Assembly: GCF_000331225.1 (NCBI RefSeq)
Contig: NZ_ANFY01000005.1
Location: 1-64,000 of the forward strand
DNA: 64,000 nt
Source of the DNA: Sandarakinorhabdus sp. AAP62
Lineage (GTDB): Bacteria; Pseudomonadota; Alphaproteobacteria; Sphingomonadales; Sphingomonadaceae
Direction: 5' to 3'
Below are positions 30,487 to 39,581 of the stretch, in pieces; position 1 is the first letter of the stretch; every line of letters begins with the position of its first letter. The notes beneath the pieces are model-generated. The model did no database searches. It was given only the letters and a program-made list of their open reading frames with translations, and was not told the origin of the DNA. The position numbers and the translations under genes are program-made.

Positions 30487-32883
30487 TTACAGCGGCGGCC
30501 CCGGCGGCAGCGGATTGCGGCTGCGCGGGCCCTTGCCCCACGGCACGCCCACCGATTTCGGCGCCTTGCCCGCCGGATCGGCGAGATAGGCCGCGATGTC
30601 GGCCGCCGTCTGCTTGTTGAAGGCCGCCCCCAGCGCATCGCCGCCCTTTGCCGGCAGCGTTTTCGCCAGATCACCCAGAGTCTGCAATGCCAGCGCGCGG
30701 GCTTCCGGCGCGGTGGTGGTGGACGCGCCGAGGATCATGAGCCCGTCCAGCACCGCCTTCTGCACCACGCGCAGCAGCGCCGCATCGCCGCCCTTCGCAT
30801 TCCAGCTTGCCGCCATCAGCGCGTCGATCAGTTCCGGCAAGGTCACCCCGTCCGTCCCGCGCGCCTGCAAACTCACCAGCCGCGCCGCGCGGTCGGGGGC
30901 GAGCAGGGGCTCCACCACCAGCGCGGCAGCGATGCGGGCGGCCTGCAGCTGGTTGAACACCGGATCGTCGGACAGATCTTCCAGGTTGCGGCCGGGATCG
31001 GGGGTCAGTTCCGCCAGCAATTTCTCCGGCATTGCCAGTTCGGTCGGCTTCAAACTCTCCAGCAGCAGCGCCAGCGTGTCGCGCTGCAACTTGGCCGGAA
31101 TCGGGCGGGTCGCCGGGCCGGGCTCGCCCTTCACCTTGATGTCGGTATAGAGCCCGCCGATATATTTCACTGCCGATTCAATCTGATAGCGGTGGTGGAG
31201 ATAGACCATCCACAACCGCAGGTTGCGCAATTCGCCCACCGGTTCCCCCGGCAGCAGCACTGAATCCGGCCCATAATTGGCCAGCATCACCCGCCGCGCC
31301 GCCAGCGCTTCGGCCAGGCCTTCCGCCGGGGTGGCCCGATCATCATACCAGGTCCAGCGCGGATCGCTGTCGGGCACATAGAGCAGGCCCTGTTGGCGCA
31401 TGTCGGCAATGATCGCGTCCAGCCCGGCCCGTTCATCCTTCAGCGGCGTATAGGCATATCGCGCCATCATCACATCATATGCGCCAATTGCCTTCTGGAA
31501 ACTCTCGGACAGGTCGAGCTTGCCGCCCTTCACCGTCACCCGCGGTGTCGGATATTCCATCACCGACGCGCGGTTGTTCAGGCTCGATGCAAAATTATGC
31601 CCAAAGCCCAGCGCATGGCCGAACTCGTGCGCCGTCAGCAGCGCCTGGCGCAGCAGCACCATGTCGCGCTGGCCCTGCGGCATGGCATCGAACTGGCCAT
31701 TCACCAGTGCCGGATCGGCCACCGTCACGCCGCTGCCATCGCCCGGCAGACCGCCGGCATAGGCATCCCAATAATTGCCCACGGTGCGGATGCGGTGGCT
31801 GTCCATGCGCACCTTGGCGCCCAATATCTCGCCCGTGCGCGGATCGCGATAGCTACCGCCCGATGAAAAGCCGCGCTCATCGCGGTTGATCCACTGCATG
31901 TAGTTGTAACGGATATCCTGCGCATCCATGTCCGCCGGCGCGTCCTTCGCCACCAGCGCGTTCCGGAAACCGGCGGCTTCATAGGCCTTGTTCCACCACA
32001 GCAGGCCCTGCTTCATGGCGTGGCGGATGGGGGCCGGGATGGCCGGATCGAACCAGACGGTGATCGGCGTCACCGGTTCGGAAAGCGCCGCTGTCGGGTC
32101 CTTCTTCTCCAGCCGCCAGCGCGTCACCCATTCCGTATCGATGCCGCCTGAAAACGGTGCGCTGAAATCCTTGAAGCGCAGCGTCGAAACCCCGATGCGC
32201 GGGTCGGCCACGCGCGGTGTGTAACCCGTGGGGGCCTTCAGGAAACTGTGATGCACCCGCATCGTCACCTGCTCGGCTGACGGCGCCACCCCGCGCACCA
32301 GCCCACCGGGATTGTCCGCCGTGAAGGTGGCAAAAATCTCCAGCTCGGTATTCAGCGGATAGGCCCTGGTGCGCGCCGCATTCAGCGCCGATCGGCCCGC
32401 GTCAAACTTGTACGCGCCCTGGTTGGCCCGGCGCATGATCGCATCCACACCCGCCGCATCGCGCATCACCAGCGCGGTGGCATCCACCACGATCTTGCCG
32501 CCGGCATCGCTTTCAATCGGCAGGCTGGCGATGATGGTGGTGGGGAAACTGTCCTTCACGCCCTGTTTGTGCGCCGCGTCGCCGGCAAGACTGCGGAAAG
32601 CCAGATTCTGCTCCTCCACCAATATCTTGCCGCCGACACGGCGGAAGTGGATCAGGCTCGAATCCATCGTGCCGCGATCAAACGGCAGTTCCACCGAACC
32701 GCCGCCACTGGCCAGGCTGACGTAATAGAGAATATCCGTATCCAGCGCCGGCACCGTCAGCAGCACGCGGCCTTTCGCGGCGTCGATGCTCACCGGCATA
32801 TAGGCCGCATCCTGCGCCCGAACCTCTGCAGTTGCTGCACCCGTCAACGCCACCAACGCTGCGCCCATCAAGAACCGCTTCAT
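30487..32883 (-). CDS. Exported zinc metalloprotease (DUF5117/DUF4953 type)
   Basis: About 798 residues with a signal peptide (FLMGAALVALTGAATA). The N-terminal domain of 200 residues (LDTDILYYVSLASGGG, DRGTMDSSLIHFRRVGGKIL) is the DUF5117-type part. The metzincin-like site is HEFGHALGFGHNF with zinc ligands H-H-H and the catalytic Glu, followed by SVMEYP, the Met-turn. A C-terminal helical domain includes LHHRYQIESAVKYIGGLY. Such proteins are secreted or periplasmic endopeptidases of unknown target. The start MKRFLMG at 32883 gives a normal signal; MGAG four codons earlier is possible. Confidence 0.9.
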   Translation of the reverse strand: MKRFLMGAALVALTGAATAEVRAQDAAYMPVSIDAAKGRVLLTVPALDTDILYYVSLASGGGSVELPFDRGTMDSSLIHFRRVGGKILVEEQNLAFRSLAGDAAHKQGVKDSFPTTIIASLPIESDAGGKIVVDATALVMRDAAGVDAIMRRANQGAYKFDAGRSALNAARTRAYPLNTELEIFATFTADNPGGLVRGVAPSAEQVTMRVHHSFLKAPTGYTPRVADPRIGVSTLRFKDFSAPFSGGIDTEWVTRWRLEKKDPTAALSEPVTPITVWFDPAIPAPIRHAMKQGLLWWNKAYEAAGFRNALVAKDAPADMDAQDIRYNYMQWINRDERGFSSGGSYRDPRTGEILGAKVRMDSHRIRTVGNYWDAYAGGLPGDGSGVTVADPALVNGQFDAMPQGQRDMVLLRQALLTAHEFGHALGFGHNFASSLNNRASVMEYPTPRVTVKGGKLDLSESFQKAIGAYDVMMARYAYTPLKDERAGLDAIIADMRQQGLLYVPDSDPRWTWYDDRATPAEGLAEALAARRVMLANYGPDSVLLPGEPVGELRNLRLWMVYLHHRYQIESAVKYIGGLYTDIKVKGEPGPATRPIPAKLQRDTLALLLESLKPTELAMPEKLLAELTPDPGRNLEDLSDDPVFNQLQAARIAAALVVEPLLAPDRAARLVSLQARGTDGVTLPELIDALMAASWNAKGGDAALLRVVQKAVLDGLMILGASTTTAPEARALALQTLGDLAKTLPAKGGDALGAAFNKQTAADIAAYLADPAGKAPKSVGVPWGKGPRSRNPLPPGPPL

Positions 32884-32985
32884 GCCTGCCCCCATTGCTC
32901 AATCCCGGCAGAGTGGCACCCGAACGCATCACAAGAAAGCCGGCTTTTGACGCAGGCTCACCCCTGCGCCACACTGCGCCCTGTC

Positions 32986-33552
32986 ATGATCTCAGCGCCC
33001 GAACCCCTGGCCCGCTTCATCGCCGAGGTGGAGCACGCCCTGGCCCAGCCCGCCGCGCACGAAGCCGTGAGCGCCGCCCTGGCCCGGCTGGTCGCCCACG
33101 ACGATTGGCTGCCGCCCGCCTATGCCCAGCCGCACCCGGATCATTACCAGCAATATCTGCTCCACGCCGATCCCGCCGGGCGGTTCAGCATCGTCAGCTT
33201 CGTCTGGAGCCCCGGCCAGGCGACGCCCATCCACGATCACGGCGTTTGGGGCGCCGTTGGCGTGCTGCGCGGCGCCGAACACAGCCAGCACTATGTGGCC
33301 GACGGCACCACCCCGCCACGCTACACCGGCGATGGCCACACGCTCCACCCCGGCGCCGTCGAACTGGTCGGGCCAGAGGTGGGAGACATCCACAAGGTCT
33401 CCAACGCCCACCCCGCCGTCTCGGTGAGCATCCACGTCTATGGCACCGATATCGGCCGCCACCCCCGCCACGTCTATCCAGCGCAGGGCGGCATCAAACC
33501 CTTCATCTCCGGCTACGCCAACGGGCCGGAGACGCCGGCCTTCAGCGCCTAA
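32986..33552 (+). CDS. Cysteine dioxygenase-type cupin protein
   Basis: 188 residues with the cupin iron-site motif PIHDHGVWGAVGVLRG, where HxH supplies two of three His ligands; the third is probably in VGDIHKVSN. Cysteine and 3-mercaptopropionate dioxygenases of this family add O2 to a thiol, giving a sulfinate. SFVWSPGQATPIHDH is typical. The reading frame continues far upstream, but the ATG at 32986 starts the homologous region; no convincing ribosome site is visible. It converges with the CMD-family gene, overlapping by 4 bases. Confidence 0.82.
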   Translation: MISAPEPLARFIAEVEHALAQPAAHEAVSAALARLVAHDDWLPPAYAQPHPDHYQQYLLHADPAGRFSIVSFVWSPGQATPIHDHGVWGAVGVLRGAEHSQHYVADGTTPPRYTGDGHTLHPGAVELVGPEVGDIHKVSNAHPAVSVSIHVYGTDIGRHPRHVYPAQGGIKPFISGYANGPETPAFSA

Positions 33553-34136
33553 CCCGCGCTGCCCACCTTGTAGTCATCCTCCAGCTGCACGCCGAAACTG
33601 TTCAGCGCCATGGAGACCATGGTGTACTGGCCCACGGCGAACACCAGGTCGATCAACTGCTGCTGGCTGAACCGCGTCGCCAACTGCGCCCAGGTCGCCT
33701 CGCTGATGCAGTGATCATCCATCAACTCGTCCACCGCGCGCAGCAGCACATCATCCGGCGCCGCACTGCCCGGCTCCGGCCCGGCCTTGCACTTGTCGAA
33801 ATCCGCCGCGCTCATCCCGGCGGAATCGCGGCCAATGGCGACATGATGATGCCACTCATAGGTTGCCCGCGCCCGCCAGCCGACCCGCAATATCGCCATT
33901 TCCCGGGTGCGCGCATCCAGCGATGATCGGAACAACACCTGCCCGCCCCAGGCCGCAAAGGCCTGCGCCAGCTTCGGGTGATTGGCCAGCGTCTTGAAGA
34001 TGTTGAACACCGGCGCATCGGCGGCCCCCATCTCGGCCGGTCGGTTGCCCAGCATCGCCTCTCGCAATGCCGGCTCCCATGCGTCAGGCTCCAACGGCGC
34101 GATGCGGGGCGTGGAAACTCGATGCGGCAGGTCCAT
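33549..34136 (-). CDS. Carboxymuconolactone decarboxylase (CMD/AhpD-like) family protein
   Basis: 195 residues. The CMD core is RSSLDARTREMAILRVGWRARATYEWHHHVAIGRDSAGMS. In place of the CxxC of AhpD peroxidases there is EWHHH, as in the non-thiol subgroup often annotated only as CMD family, so peroxidase activity is unlikely. ELMDDHCISEATWAQLATRFSQQQLIDLVFAVGQY completes it. AAGGGAG seven bases before the ATG at 34136 sets the start; an upstream in-frame ATG at 34169 lacks a site. Substrate unknown. Confidence 0.86.
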   Translation of the reverse strand: MDLPHRVSTPRIAPLEPDAWEPALREAMLGNRPAEMGAADAPVFNIFKTLANHPKLAQAFAAWGGQVLFRSSLDARTREMAILRVGWRARATYEWHHHVAIGRDSAGMSAADFDKCKAGPEPGSAAPDDVLLRAVDELMDDHCISEATWAQLATRFSQQQLIDLVFAVGQYTMVSMALNSFGVQLEDDYKVGSAG

Positions 34137-34258
34137 GGCGTGTCTCCCTTGTCCTGCCATCATAGGCACGTGGCCGCGCCATTTCCAATGCCGGCGAAAT
34201 CCCCTAAGCTGCCTGCGAAGCCGGCCGGGCGTTCTTTGCCTGAACCACAGGGGGCAGC

Positions 34259-34834
34259 ATGCACCGACGCAGTTTCATCGGCGGCCTCGCCGCACTCGCC
34301 CTGGCGCCGCCGGCACGGGCAGCCGCCCGCTGGTGCCCGCTCTGGAACGGCCGCAACCTCGATGGCTGGGCCCGGCTCGGCGATGCCGCCTGGACCATCG
34401 AGAACGGCATCCTCGCCTGCGACCACGGCCCGATCAGCTACCTCGTCTCCACGCAAGACTTCACCGATTTCCAGCTCCGCGCCATATTCTGGGTGAGCGA
34501 CAACGCCAACAGCGGCATCTTCATCCGCTGCACCAACCCGGCCGAGGTCACCCCGGTCAACAGCTATGAAGTCAACATCTTCGAACAACGCCCCGATCAA
34601 CGCTTCGCCACCGGCGCCATCGTCGGCGTCGCCCCGGTCGCGGCGGTGCCGAAAACCGGCGGCCGCTGGAACCACATGGACATCACCGCCAGGGGCGACC
34701 GCTTCACCGTCACCATCAATGGCCAGCGCACCGTGGACAACGTGGCCGACACCAAACACATGAGCGGCCGCATCACCCTCCAATACGGCGCCGGCGTGGT
34801 GAAATTCCGCTCCGTGAAGGTGCGGGAGCTTTAG
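34259..34834 (+). CDS. DUF1080 (3-keto-disaccharide hydrolase-like) exported protein
   Basis: 191 residues, a single jelly-roll domain. Its N-terminus HRRSFIGGLAALALAPPARA has a twin Arg and may be a Tat signal. Diagnostic are LWNGRNLDGWARLGDAAWTIENGIL, DFTDFQLRAIFWVSDNANSGIFIR and SGRITLQYGAGVVKFRSVKVREL, the three signature regions of DUF1080. Members bind or cleave glycans, and some hydrolyse 3-keto-glycosides. GGGGGC lies before the ATG. It is a single gene followed by a dispersed repeat element. Confidence 0.87.
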   Translation: MHRRSFIGGLAALALAPPARAAARWCPLWNGRNLDGWARLGDAAWTIENGILACDHGPISYLVSTQDFTDFQLRAIFWVSDNANSGIFIRCTNPAEVTPVNSYEVNIFEQRPDQRFATGAIVGVAPVAAVPKTGGRWNHMDITARGDRFTVTINGQRTVDNVADTKHMSGRITLQYGAGVVKFRSVKVREL

Positions 34835-34853
34835 GTTGGAAGGCAAGTAAAAA

Positions 34854-34900
34854 GCCTCCGGCGGGCACGGCCTGAGGCCCAGCACCCACTTTCCTTTTCT
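34854..34900 (+). repeat. Dispersed intergenic element, copy A (GCCTCCGGCGGGCA type)
   Basis: GCCTCCGGCGGGCA, a short hairpin (GGCC-TGA-GGCC), then GCACCC and a pyrimidine/T-rich end. The same order, with a different hairpin sequence, is found at 62397-62438, and both copies are preceded by AGGCAAGT. The hairpin plus T-rich tail could act as terminator for the DUF1080 gene. Confidence 0.55.
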
Positions 34901-34948
34901 CACTCCCACTCCACTCTCAACCCGGACTTGGTCCGGGACGGAGGCCTC

Positions 34949-35791
34949 TTACTTCTCCTCCACCCCCACCACCCGCCGCTGCCCATCCAGCCGCAGGGTG
35001 AGGCTGGCGTGGCGGGGTGTGTCCAGCAGTTGCCAGCGGGTGAGCCGTTCATAGTGGGCGCAGAAGCGGGTGAGGGCAGCGGGGGACATGCCTTTCCGGC
35101 CGGTGGCGCGGGAGAGGCCGGCTTCCTGCTGGGCGCGCCAGCGCGGGACGGTGGCCCAATCGGGGGCGGCGAGGAAGATGAGGGTGTCGAGCATCGCCCA
35201 GGCGCGTTGGTAGTGGCCGGCCAGCGCCTGGTTGACGTGGGTGCGCCAGCGGGCGTGCGGGTCTTCGCCGGCTTCGAGCGCGTTGATCGGTTCGGCGAGC
35301 AGAGCAGCGGGTTGCGGGCGGGCGCCGATGCACCAGCCTTCCAGGATGAGGATGTCGATCCGTGCGAAGTGCCGCCAGTGTTGTGGGGGCAGGCGATCGT
35401 CGGCCAGCTTGTCGAACATGGGAAGGCTCACCGGCCGGCCGGCTCGGACGCGCAGCAGGGTGTCGATCAGCAGCGGCAGATCATGCGTGCCGGGTGGCCC
35501 GCGGGTGGCGTGCAGCGGGTGGACGTTTGCGGCCAGGGCCTGCCGGCGGGCGCGTGTCAGGTAGAAATCGTCAAGCGAAACGGCGACGGCCACGGGCGCC
35601 GCGTTGGCGCCAGCCGTCGGAACACCGCCGCCAGCCGCCGGCCAGCGATCGGACACGGCCGGCAGCCGCTGCGCCAGCCCTGCCGCCAAAGTGGACTTGC
35701 CCGATCCCTGCGCGCCGGCCAGGCCGATGATCAGCGGCGTGCGGTTCAGCCGGGGTTTCAGCCAATCGAGGAGCAGGGGCAGGGCGTCCAT
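34949..35791 (-). CDS. P-loop kinase, D-glycerate 3-kinase / phosphoribulokinase-like
   Basis: About 280 residues. The Walker A motif is GLAGAQGSGKST near residue 25, then VSLDDFYLTRARRQALA, HATRGPPGTHD, LPMFDKLADDRLP and ILILEGWCIGARP. This set (DDFYLT plus EGWC) belongs to the family including plant D-glycerate 3-kinase and yeast YGR205W, which would make 3-phosphoglycerate from glycerate. The start is uncertain: ATG 35791 is used here, ATG 35836 adds 15 residues, and neither has a strong ribosome site. It is divergent from the acyl-CoA dehydrogenase gene. Confidence 0.82.
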   Translation of the reverse strand: MDALPLLLDWLKPRLNRTPLIIGLAGAQGSGKSTLAAGLAQRLPAVSDRWPAAGGGVPTAGANAAPVAVAVSLDDFYLTRARRQALAANVHPLHATRGPPGTHDLPLLIDTLLRVRAGRPVSLPMFDKLADDRLPPQHWRHFARIDILILEGWCIGARPQPAALLAEPINALEAGEDPHARWRTHVNQALAGHYQRAWAMLDTLIFLAAPDWATVPRWRAQQEAGLSRATGRKGMSPAALTRFCAHYERLTRWQLLDTPRHASLTLRLDGQRRVVGVEEK

Positions 35792-35880
35792 CCCGGCACG
35801 CTGCCCCGGCTTCGTCGGGCCCGCAACCCTGCCCATCAGGAGGGCTTGCGCAGTGCGGCGCGGCGGGGCCTGATGGCGGC

Positions 35881-37023
35881 ATGAACGATTGGCCTGATAT
35901 CCGCGCCGCCGTGGCGAAACTCTGCACTGGCTTCCCCGGCGAATATTGGCGGGCGAAGGACAAGGCGGATGCCTATCCGATTGAATTTGTTGAGGCCTTG
36001 ACGCGTGAAGGCTGGCTTTCGGCGTTGATTCCGGAGGAATTTGGCGGCTCCGGCCTGCCGCTGTCGGCCGCCTGCGCCATCCTGGAGGAGATCCACGCCA
36101 GCGGCGGCAATGGCGCGGCGGCGCATGCGCAGATGTATGTGATGGGCACGTTGCTGCGCCATGGTTCGGCGACGCAAAAAGCCCAATATTTGCCGGCAGT
36201 TGCCCGCGGCGAGCTGCGCCTGCAGGCCTTTGGCGTGACCGAGCCGACATCGGGCAGTGACACGCTCTCCTTGCGCACGACGGCGGTACGGGATGGTGAC
36301 AACTATCTGATCAATGGTCAGAAAATATGGACGAGCCGGGCCGCGCAGAGTGACTTGATGGTGCTGCTCGCCCGTACCACGCCCAAGGACCAGGTGGCGA
36401 AGCGCACCGAGGGGCTTTCGGTGTTCCTGCTCGACATGCGGGATTGCCCGGGGCTTTCGATCCAACCGATTGAAACCATGATGAATCATGGCACGACAGC
36501 GGTATTCTTCGACAATGTGAAGATCCCCGCCGCCAACCGCATTGGGGAGGAAGGACAGGGTTTCCGCTACATCCTCTCCGGCATGAATGCAGAGCGAATC
36601 CTGATCGCCGCCGAATGTATTGGTGATGCCCGATTTTTCCTCGATCGGGCAACAAGTTACGCCAAGGAACGCCAGGTGTTTGGCCGACCGATTGGGCAGA
36701 ACCAGGGCATCCAGTTCCCGCTCGCCCAGGCCCACGCCCGCGCCCACGCCGCAAAGCTTGTCGTCGCCGATGCCTGCCGCCGCTATGAGTCCGGCGAAGT
36801 GGCCGGGGCGGAGGCCAATATGGCCAAGATGCTGGCTGCCGAAGCAAGCTGGCAGGCCGGCGAGGCCGCGATGCAGACTTTGGGTGGTTTCGCCTTTGCC
36901 GCCGAGTACGACATCGAGCGCAAGTTCCGGGAAACACGGCTTTATCAGGTGGCGCCGGTCTCCACCAACCTGATCCTGGCCTATATCGCCGAGCATGTGC
37001 TGGGCCTGCCGAAAAGCTATTGA
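35881..37023 (+). CDS. Acyl-CoA dehydrogenase (catalytic Glu in helix-G position)
   Basis: 380 residues, one complete FAD-dependent acyl-CoA dehydrogenase. Seen: IPEEFGGSGLPLSAACAILEEI, FGVTEPTSGSDTLSL, INGQKIWTSRA and FGRPIGQNQGIQFPLAQ, all family signatures. The usual YEGT near the C-terminus is replaced by LYQVAPVST. The base is therefore probably E238 in GMNAERILIA, the position used by isovaleryl- and long-chain-type enzymes. It begins the acyl-CoA catabolic operon; a thiolase gene follows after 73 bases. Substrate unknown. Confidence 0.92.
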   Translation: MNDWPDIRAAVAKLCTGFPGEYWRAKDKADAYPIEFVEALTREGWLSALIPEEFGGSGLPLSAACAILEEIHASGGNGAAAHAQMYVMGTLLRHGSATQKAQYLPAVARGELRLQAFGVTEPTSGSDTLSLRTTAVRDGDNYLINGQKIWTSRAAQSDLMVLLARTTPKDQVAKRTEGLSVFLLDMRDCPGLSIQPIETMMNHGTTAVFFDNVKIPAANRIGEEGQGFRYILSGMNAERILIAAECIGDARFFLDRATSYAKERQVFGRPIGQNQGIQFPLAQAHARAHAAKLVVADACRRYESGEVAGAEANMAKMLAAEASWQAGEAAMQTLGGFAFAAEYDIERKFRETRLYQVAPVSTNLILAYIAEHVLGLPKSY

Positions 37024-37096
37024 GGCTGGCAAAAACCGCAATCGACGACAGTGCCCACAAGCGTAGGGTGCGCCGGTCAATCCAGGGAGAATTGCA

Positions 37097-38350
37097 ATGG
37101 CCGAAGCCTATATCATCGATACCGTCCGCACGCCGCGTGGCATTGGCAAGGTGGGGAAGGGCAGCCTGGCCGACATGCACCCGCAGCACCTCGCCGCCGC
37201 CGTGCTGAAGGCCATTGCCGAGCGTAACCACATCAATACCGCCGAGGTGGACGACATCATCTGGTCGACCTCCACCCAGAAGGGCCGCCAGGGCGGCGAC
37301 CTTGGCCGCATGGCGGCGCTGGATGCCGGCTATGATCTGAAGGCCAGCGGCATGACGCTGGATCGCTTCTGCGGCGGTGGCATCACCTCGGTGAACCTCG
37401 CTTCCGCCCAGATCATGAGCGGCATGGAAGATCTGCTGATTGCCGGCGGCACCGAGATGATGAGCTATACCGCGACGATGGCGCAGGAAGAGCGTGCTGC
37501 CGGGCTGGCCCCGATGATGATGGGCAGCGGCAATGCCCGGCTGCAGGCGCACCACCCGCAAAGCCACCAGGGCGTGTGCGGCGATGCCATCGCGTCGATG
37601 GAAGGCATCAGCCGCGCCGACGTGGATGCGCTGGGCCTGGAAAGCCAGAAGCGCGCCGCGCAAGCCATTGCCGAAGGCCGTTTTGCCAAGAGCGTGATCC
37701 CGGTCTATCGCGAAGACGGCACGCTGGCGCTGGACCATGAGGAATTCCCTCGTCCGCAGACGACGATGGAGGGCCTCTCCCAGCTGGAGCCGAGCTTTGC
37801 CAAGCTGGCCGACATGCCGCTGGATGCCCAGGGCACTACCTTCCGCAAGCTGATCAACGCCAGATACCCGGACCTGAAGATCGAGCATATGCACCATGCC
37901 GGCAATTCGTCGGGCGTGGTCGACGGCGCGGCCGCCGTGCTGCTGGCGAGCAAATCCTATGCCGAAAAGAACGGCCTGAAACCGCGTGCCCGCATCGTGC
38001 AGATGGCCAACATGGGCGATTGCCCGACGCTGATGCTGAATGCGCCGGTGCCGGCGGCGCGCAAGGTGCTGGCCAAGGCCGGGCTCACCGTGGACGATAT
38101 CGATCTGTGGGAAATCAACGAAGCCTTTGCCGTGGTTGCGGAAAAGTTCATCCGCGATCTGAAGCTGGACCGCGACAAGGTGAACGTGAACGGCGGCGCG
38201 ATTGCGCTGGGCCATCCCATTGGGGCCACCGGTTCGATGCTGATCGGCACCGTGCTGGACGAACTGGAGCGCCGCGATCTGAAGCGTGGCCTGGTCACCA
38301 TGTGCGCGGCCGGCGGCATGGCCCCGGCGATCATCATCGAGCGCATGTGA
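37097..38350 (+). CDS. Thiolase (acetyl-CoA C-acyltransferase)
   Basis: 417 residues. Nucleophile C92 in DRFCGGGITSVNLA, H373 in ALGHPIGATGS and C403 in CAAGGMAPA are the catalytic set, with NEAFAV between. The enzyme cleaves 3-oxoacyl-CoA with CoA, or condenses acyl-CoAs. At 417 residues it is some 20 longer than FadA, and FCGGG differs from the common CGSG. CCAGGGAGAATTGCA gives a good ribosome site. Located between an acyl-CoA dehydrogenase and a CoA-transferase gene. Confidence 0.93.
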   Translation: MAEAYIIDTVRTPRGIGKVGKGSLADMHPQHLAAAVLKAIAERNHINTAEVDDIIWSTSTQKGRQGGDLGRMAALDAGYDLKASGMTLDRFCGGGITSVNLASAQIMSGMEDLLIAGGTEMMSYTATMAQEERAAGLAPMMMGSGNARLQAHHPQSHQGVCGDAIASMEGISRADVDALGLESQKRAAQAIAEGRFAKSVIPVYREDGTLALDHEEFPRPQTTMEGLSQLEPSFAKLADMPLDAQGTTFRKLINARYPDLKIEHMHHAGNSSGVVDGAAAVLLASKSYAEKNGLKPRARIVQMANMGDCPTLMLNAPVPAARKVLAKAGLTVDDIDLWEINEAFAVVAEKFIRDLKLDRDKVNVNGGAIALGHPIGATGSMLIGTVLDELERRDLKRGLVTMCAAGGMAPAIIIERM

Positions 38351-38372
38351 TTGCAATGCGGGGGAGGGGCTG

Positions 38373-39581
38373 ATGTACCAGCTCCTCTCCGGCCTGCGCG
38401 TCGTTGAAGCGGCGGCCTTTGTCGCCGGGCCGACTGGCGGCCTGTATCTGGCCCAGATGGGCGCCGAGGTGATCCGGATCGACCAGATTGGCGGCGGCCC
38501 GGATTACAAGCGCTGGCCGCTGACCGAAGCTGGTGACAGCCTCTATTGGGAAGGGCTGAACAAGGCCAAACGCTCCATCCAGATCGATCTTTCGCGGCCA
38601 GAGGGGCGTGAACTGGCCATTGAATTGGCCACGGCGCCGGGGGACGAAGCCGGCCTTTTCCTGACCAATTTTCCGGTGGAGGGTTTCCTCAGCCACGCCA
38701 ATCTTGCCGCGCGCCGGCCAGACATCATCACCGCCCGTATCATGGGCTGGGCCGATGGCAAGCCGGCGCTGGACTACACGGTGAATGCGGCTGTCGGCGT
38801 GCCGGCGATGACCGGGCCGGTGGGTGATGATCGCCCGGTCAACGCGGTCCTGCCGGCCTGGGATCTGCTTGGTGGCAGCTGGGCAGCGTTCGCCATGGTC
38901 AGCGCGCTACACCGCCGCCGGCAGACGGGGGAGGGCGCGGACATAAGGGTGCCGCTTTCCGATCTGGCTGCCACTTCGCTGTCCCATCTCGGTTTTGCCG
39001 CTGAGGCGCTGTTGCAGGGCGACCGCGGCCGGCTGGGCAATGATCTGTTTGGCGCGTTCGGGCGGGATTTCGCGACGGCCGATGGCCAGCGCATTTACCT
39101 TGTCGCCATCACGCCGAAGCAATGGCGCGGCTTGGTGGCGGCGCTGGGGCTGGCCGACGCGGTGGCAGCGGTGGAGGCGGCGACCGGGGCCGATTTTACC
39201 AGGGATGAGGGCGCGCGCTTCACCCATCGGGCGCAGCTGTTTCCGCTGTTCGAGGGCGCGATGGCGAAACAGGGCCTGGCCGATCTCGCGCCTCGGCTCG
39301 ATGCTGCCGGCGTGACCTGGGGGCCGTATCAGACATTGGCTGAGGCCGTGCATGGCGATGCGCGGCTGTTCACCGCCAATCCGCAGTTCCAGACCGTGAA
39401 GCACAAATCCGGCCTCACCTATCCCGCTGCCGGTCCGGCGGCGACGCTTGCTGGCGAAGCGCGCGGGGCCGTGCGGCCGGCGCCGCAGCTTGGTGCGGAT
39501 ACCGACGCGGTGCTGGCCGAAGTGTTAGGCCTTGCCAGTGGCGCCATCGGCAAGCTGCACGATGAAGGGTTGGTTGCATGA
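38373..39581 (+). CDS. Class III CoA-transferase (CaiB/BaiF family)
   Basis: 402 residues. The family opening is LSGLRVVEAAAFVAGPTGGLYLAQMGAEVIRID, followed by YWEGLNKAKRSIQIDLSRPEG. The catalytic Asp is probably D164 in LPAWDLLGGSWAAFAM. It transfers CoA between carboxylic acids, activating the substrate of the pathway without [13 protein letters not shown] precedes the ATG at 38373, so the longer frame upstream was rejected. The stop overlaps the next start by four bases. Confidence 0.92.
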   Translation: MYQLLSGLRVVEAAAFVAGPTGGLYLAQMGAEVIRIDQIGGGPDYKRWPLTEAGDSLYWEGLNKAKRSIQIDLSRPEGRELAIELATAPGDEAGLFLTNFPVEGFLSHANLAARRPDIITARIMGWADGKPALDYTVNAAVGVPAMTGPVGDDRPVNAVLPAWDLLGGSWAAFAMVSALHRRRQTGEGADIRVPLSDLAATSLSHLGFAAEALLQGDRGRLGNDLFGAFGRDFATADGQRIYLVAITPKQWRGLVAALGLADAVAAVEAATGADFTRDEGARFTHRAQLFPLFEGAMAKQGLADLAPRLDAAGVTWGPYQTLAEAVHGDARLFTANPQFQTVKHKSGLTYPAAGPAATLAGEARGAVRPAPQLGADTDAVLAEVLGLASGAIGKLHDEGLVA

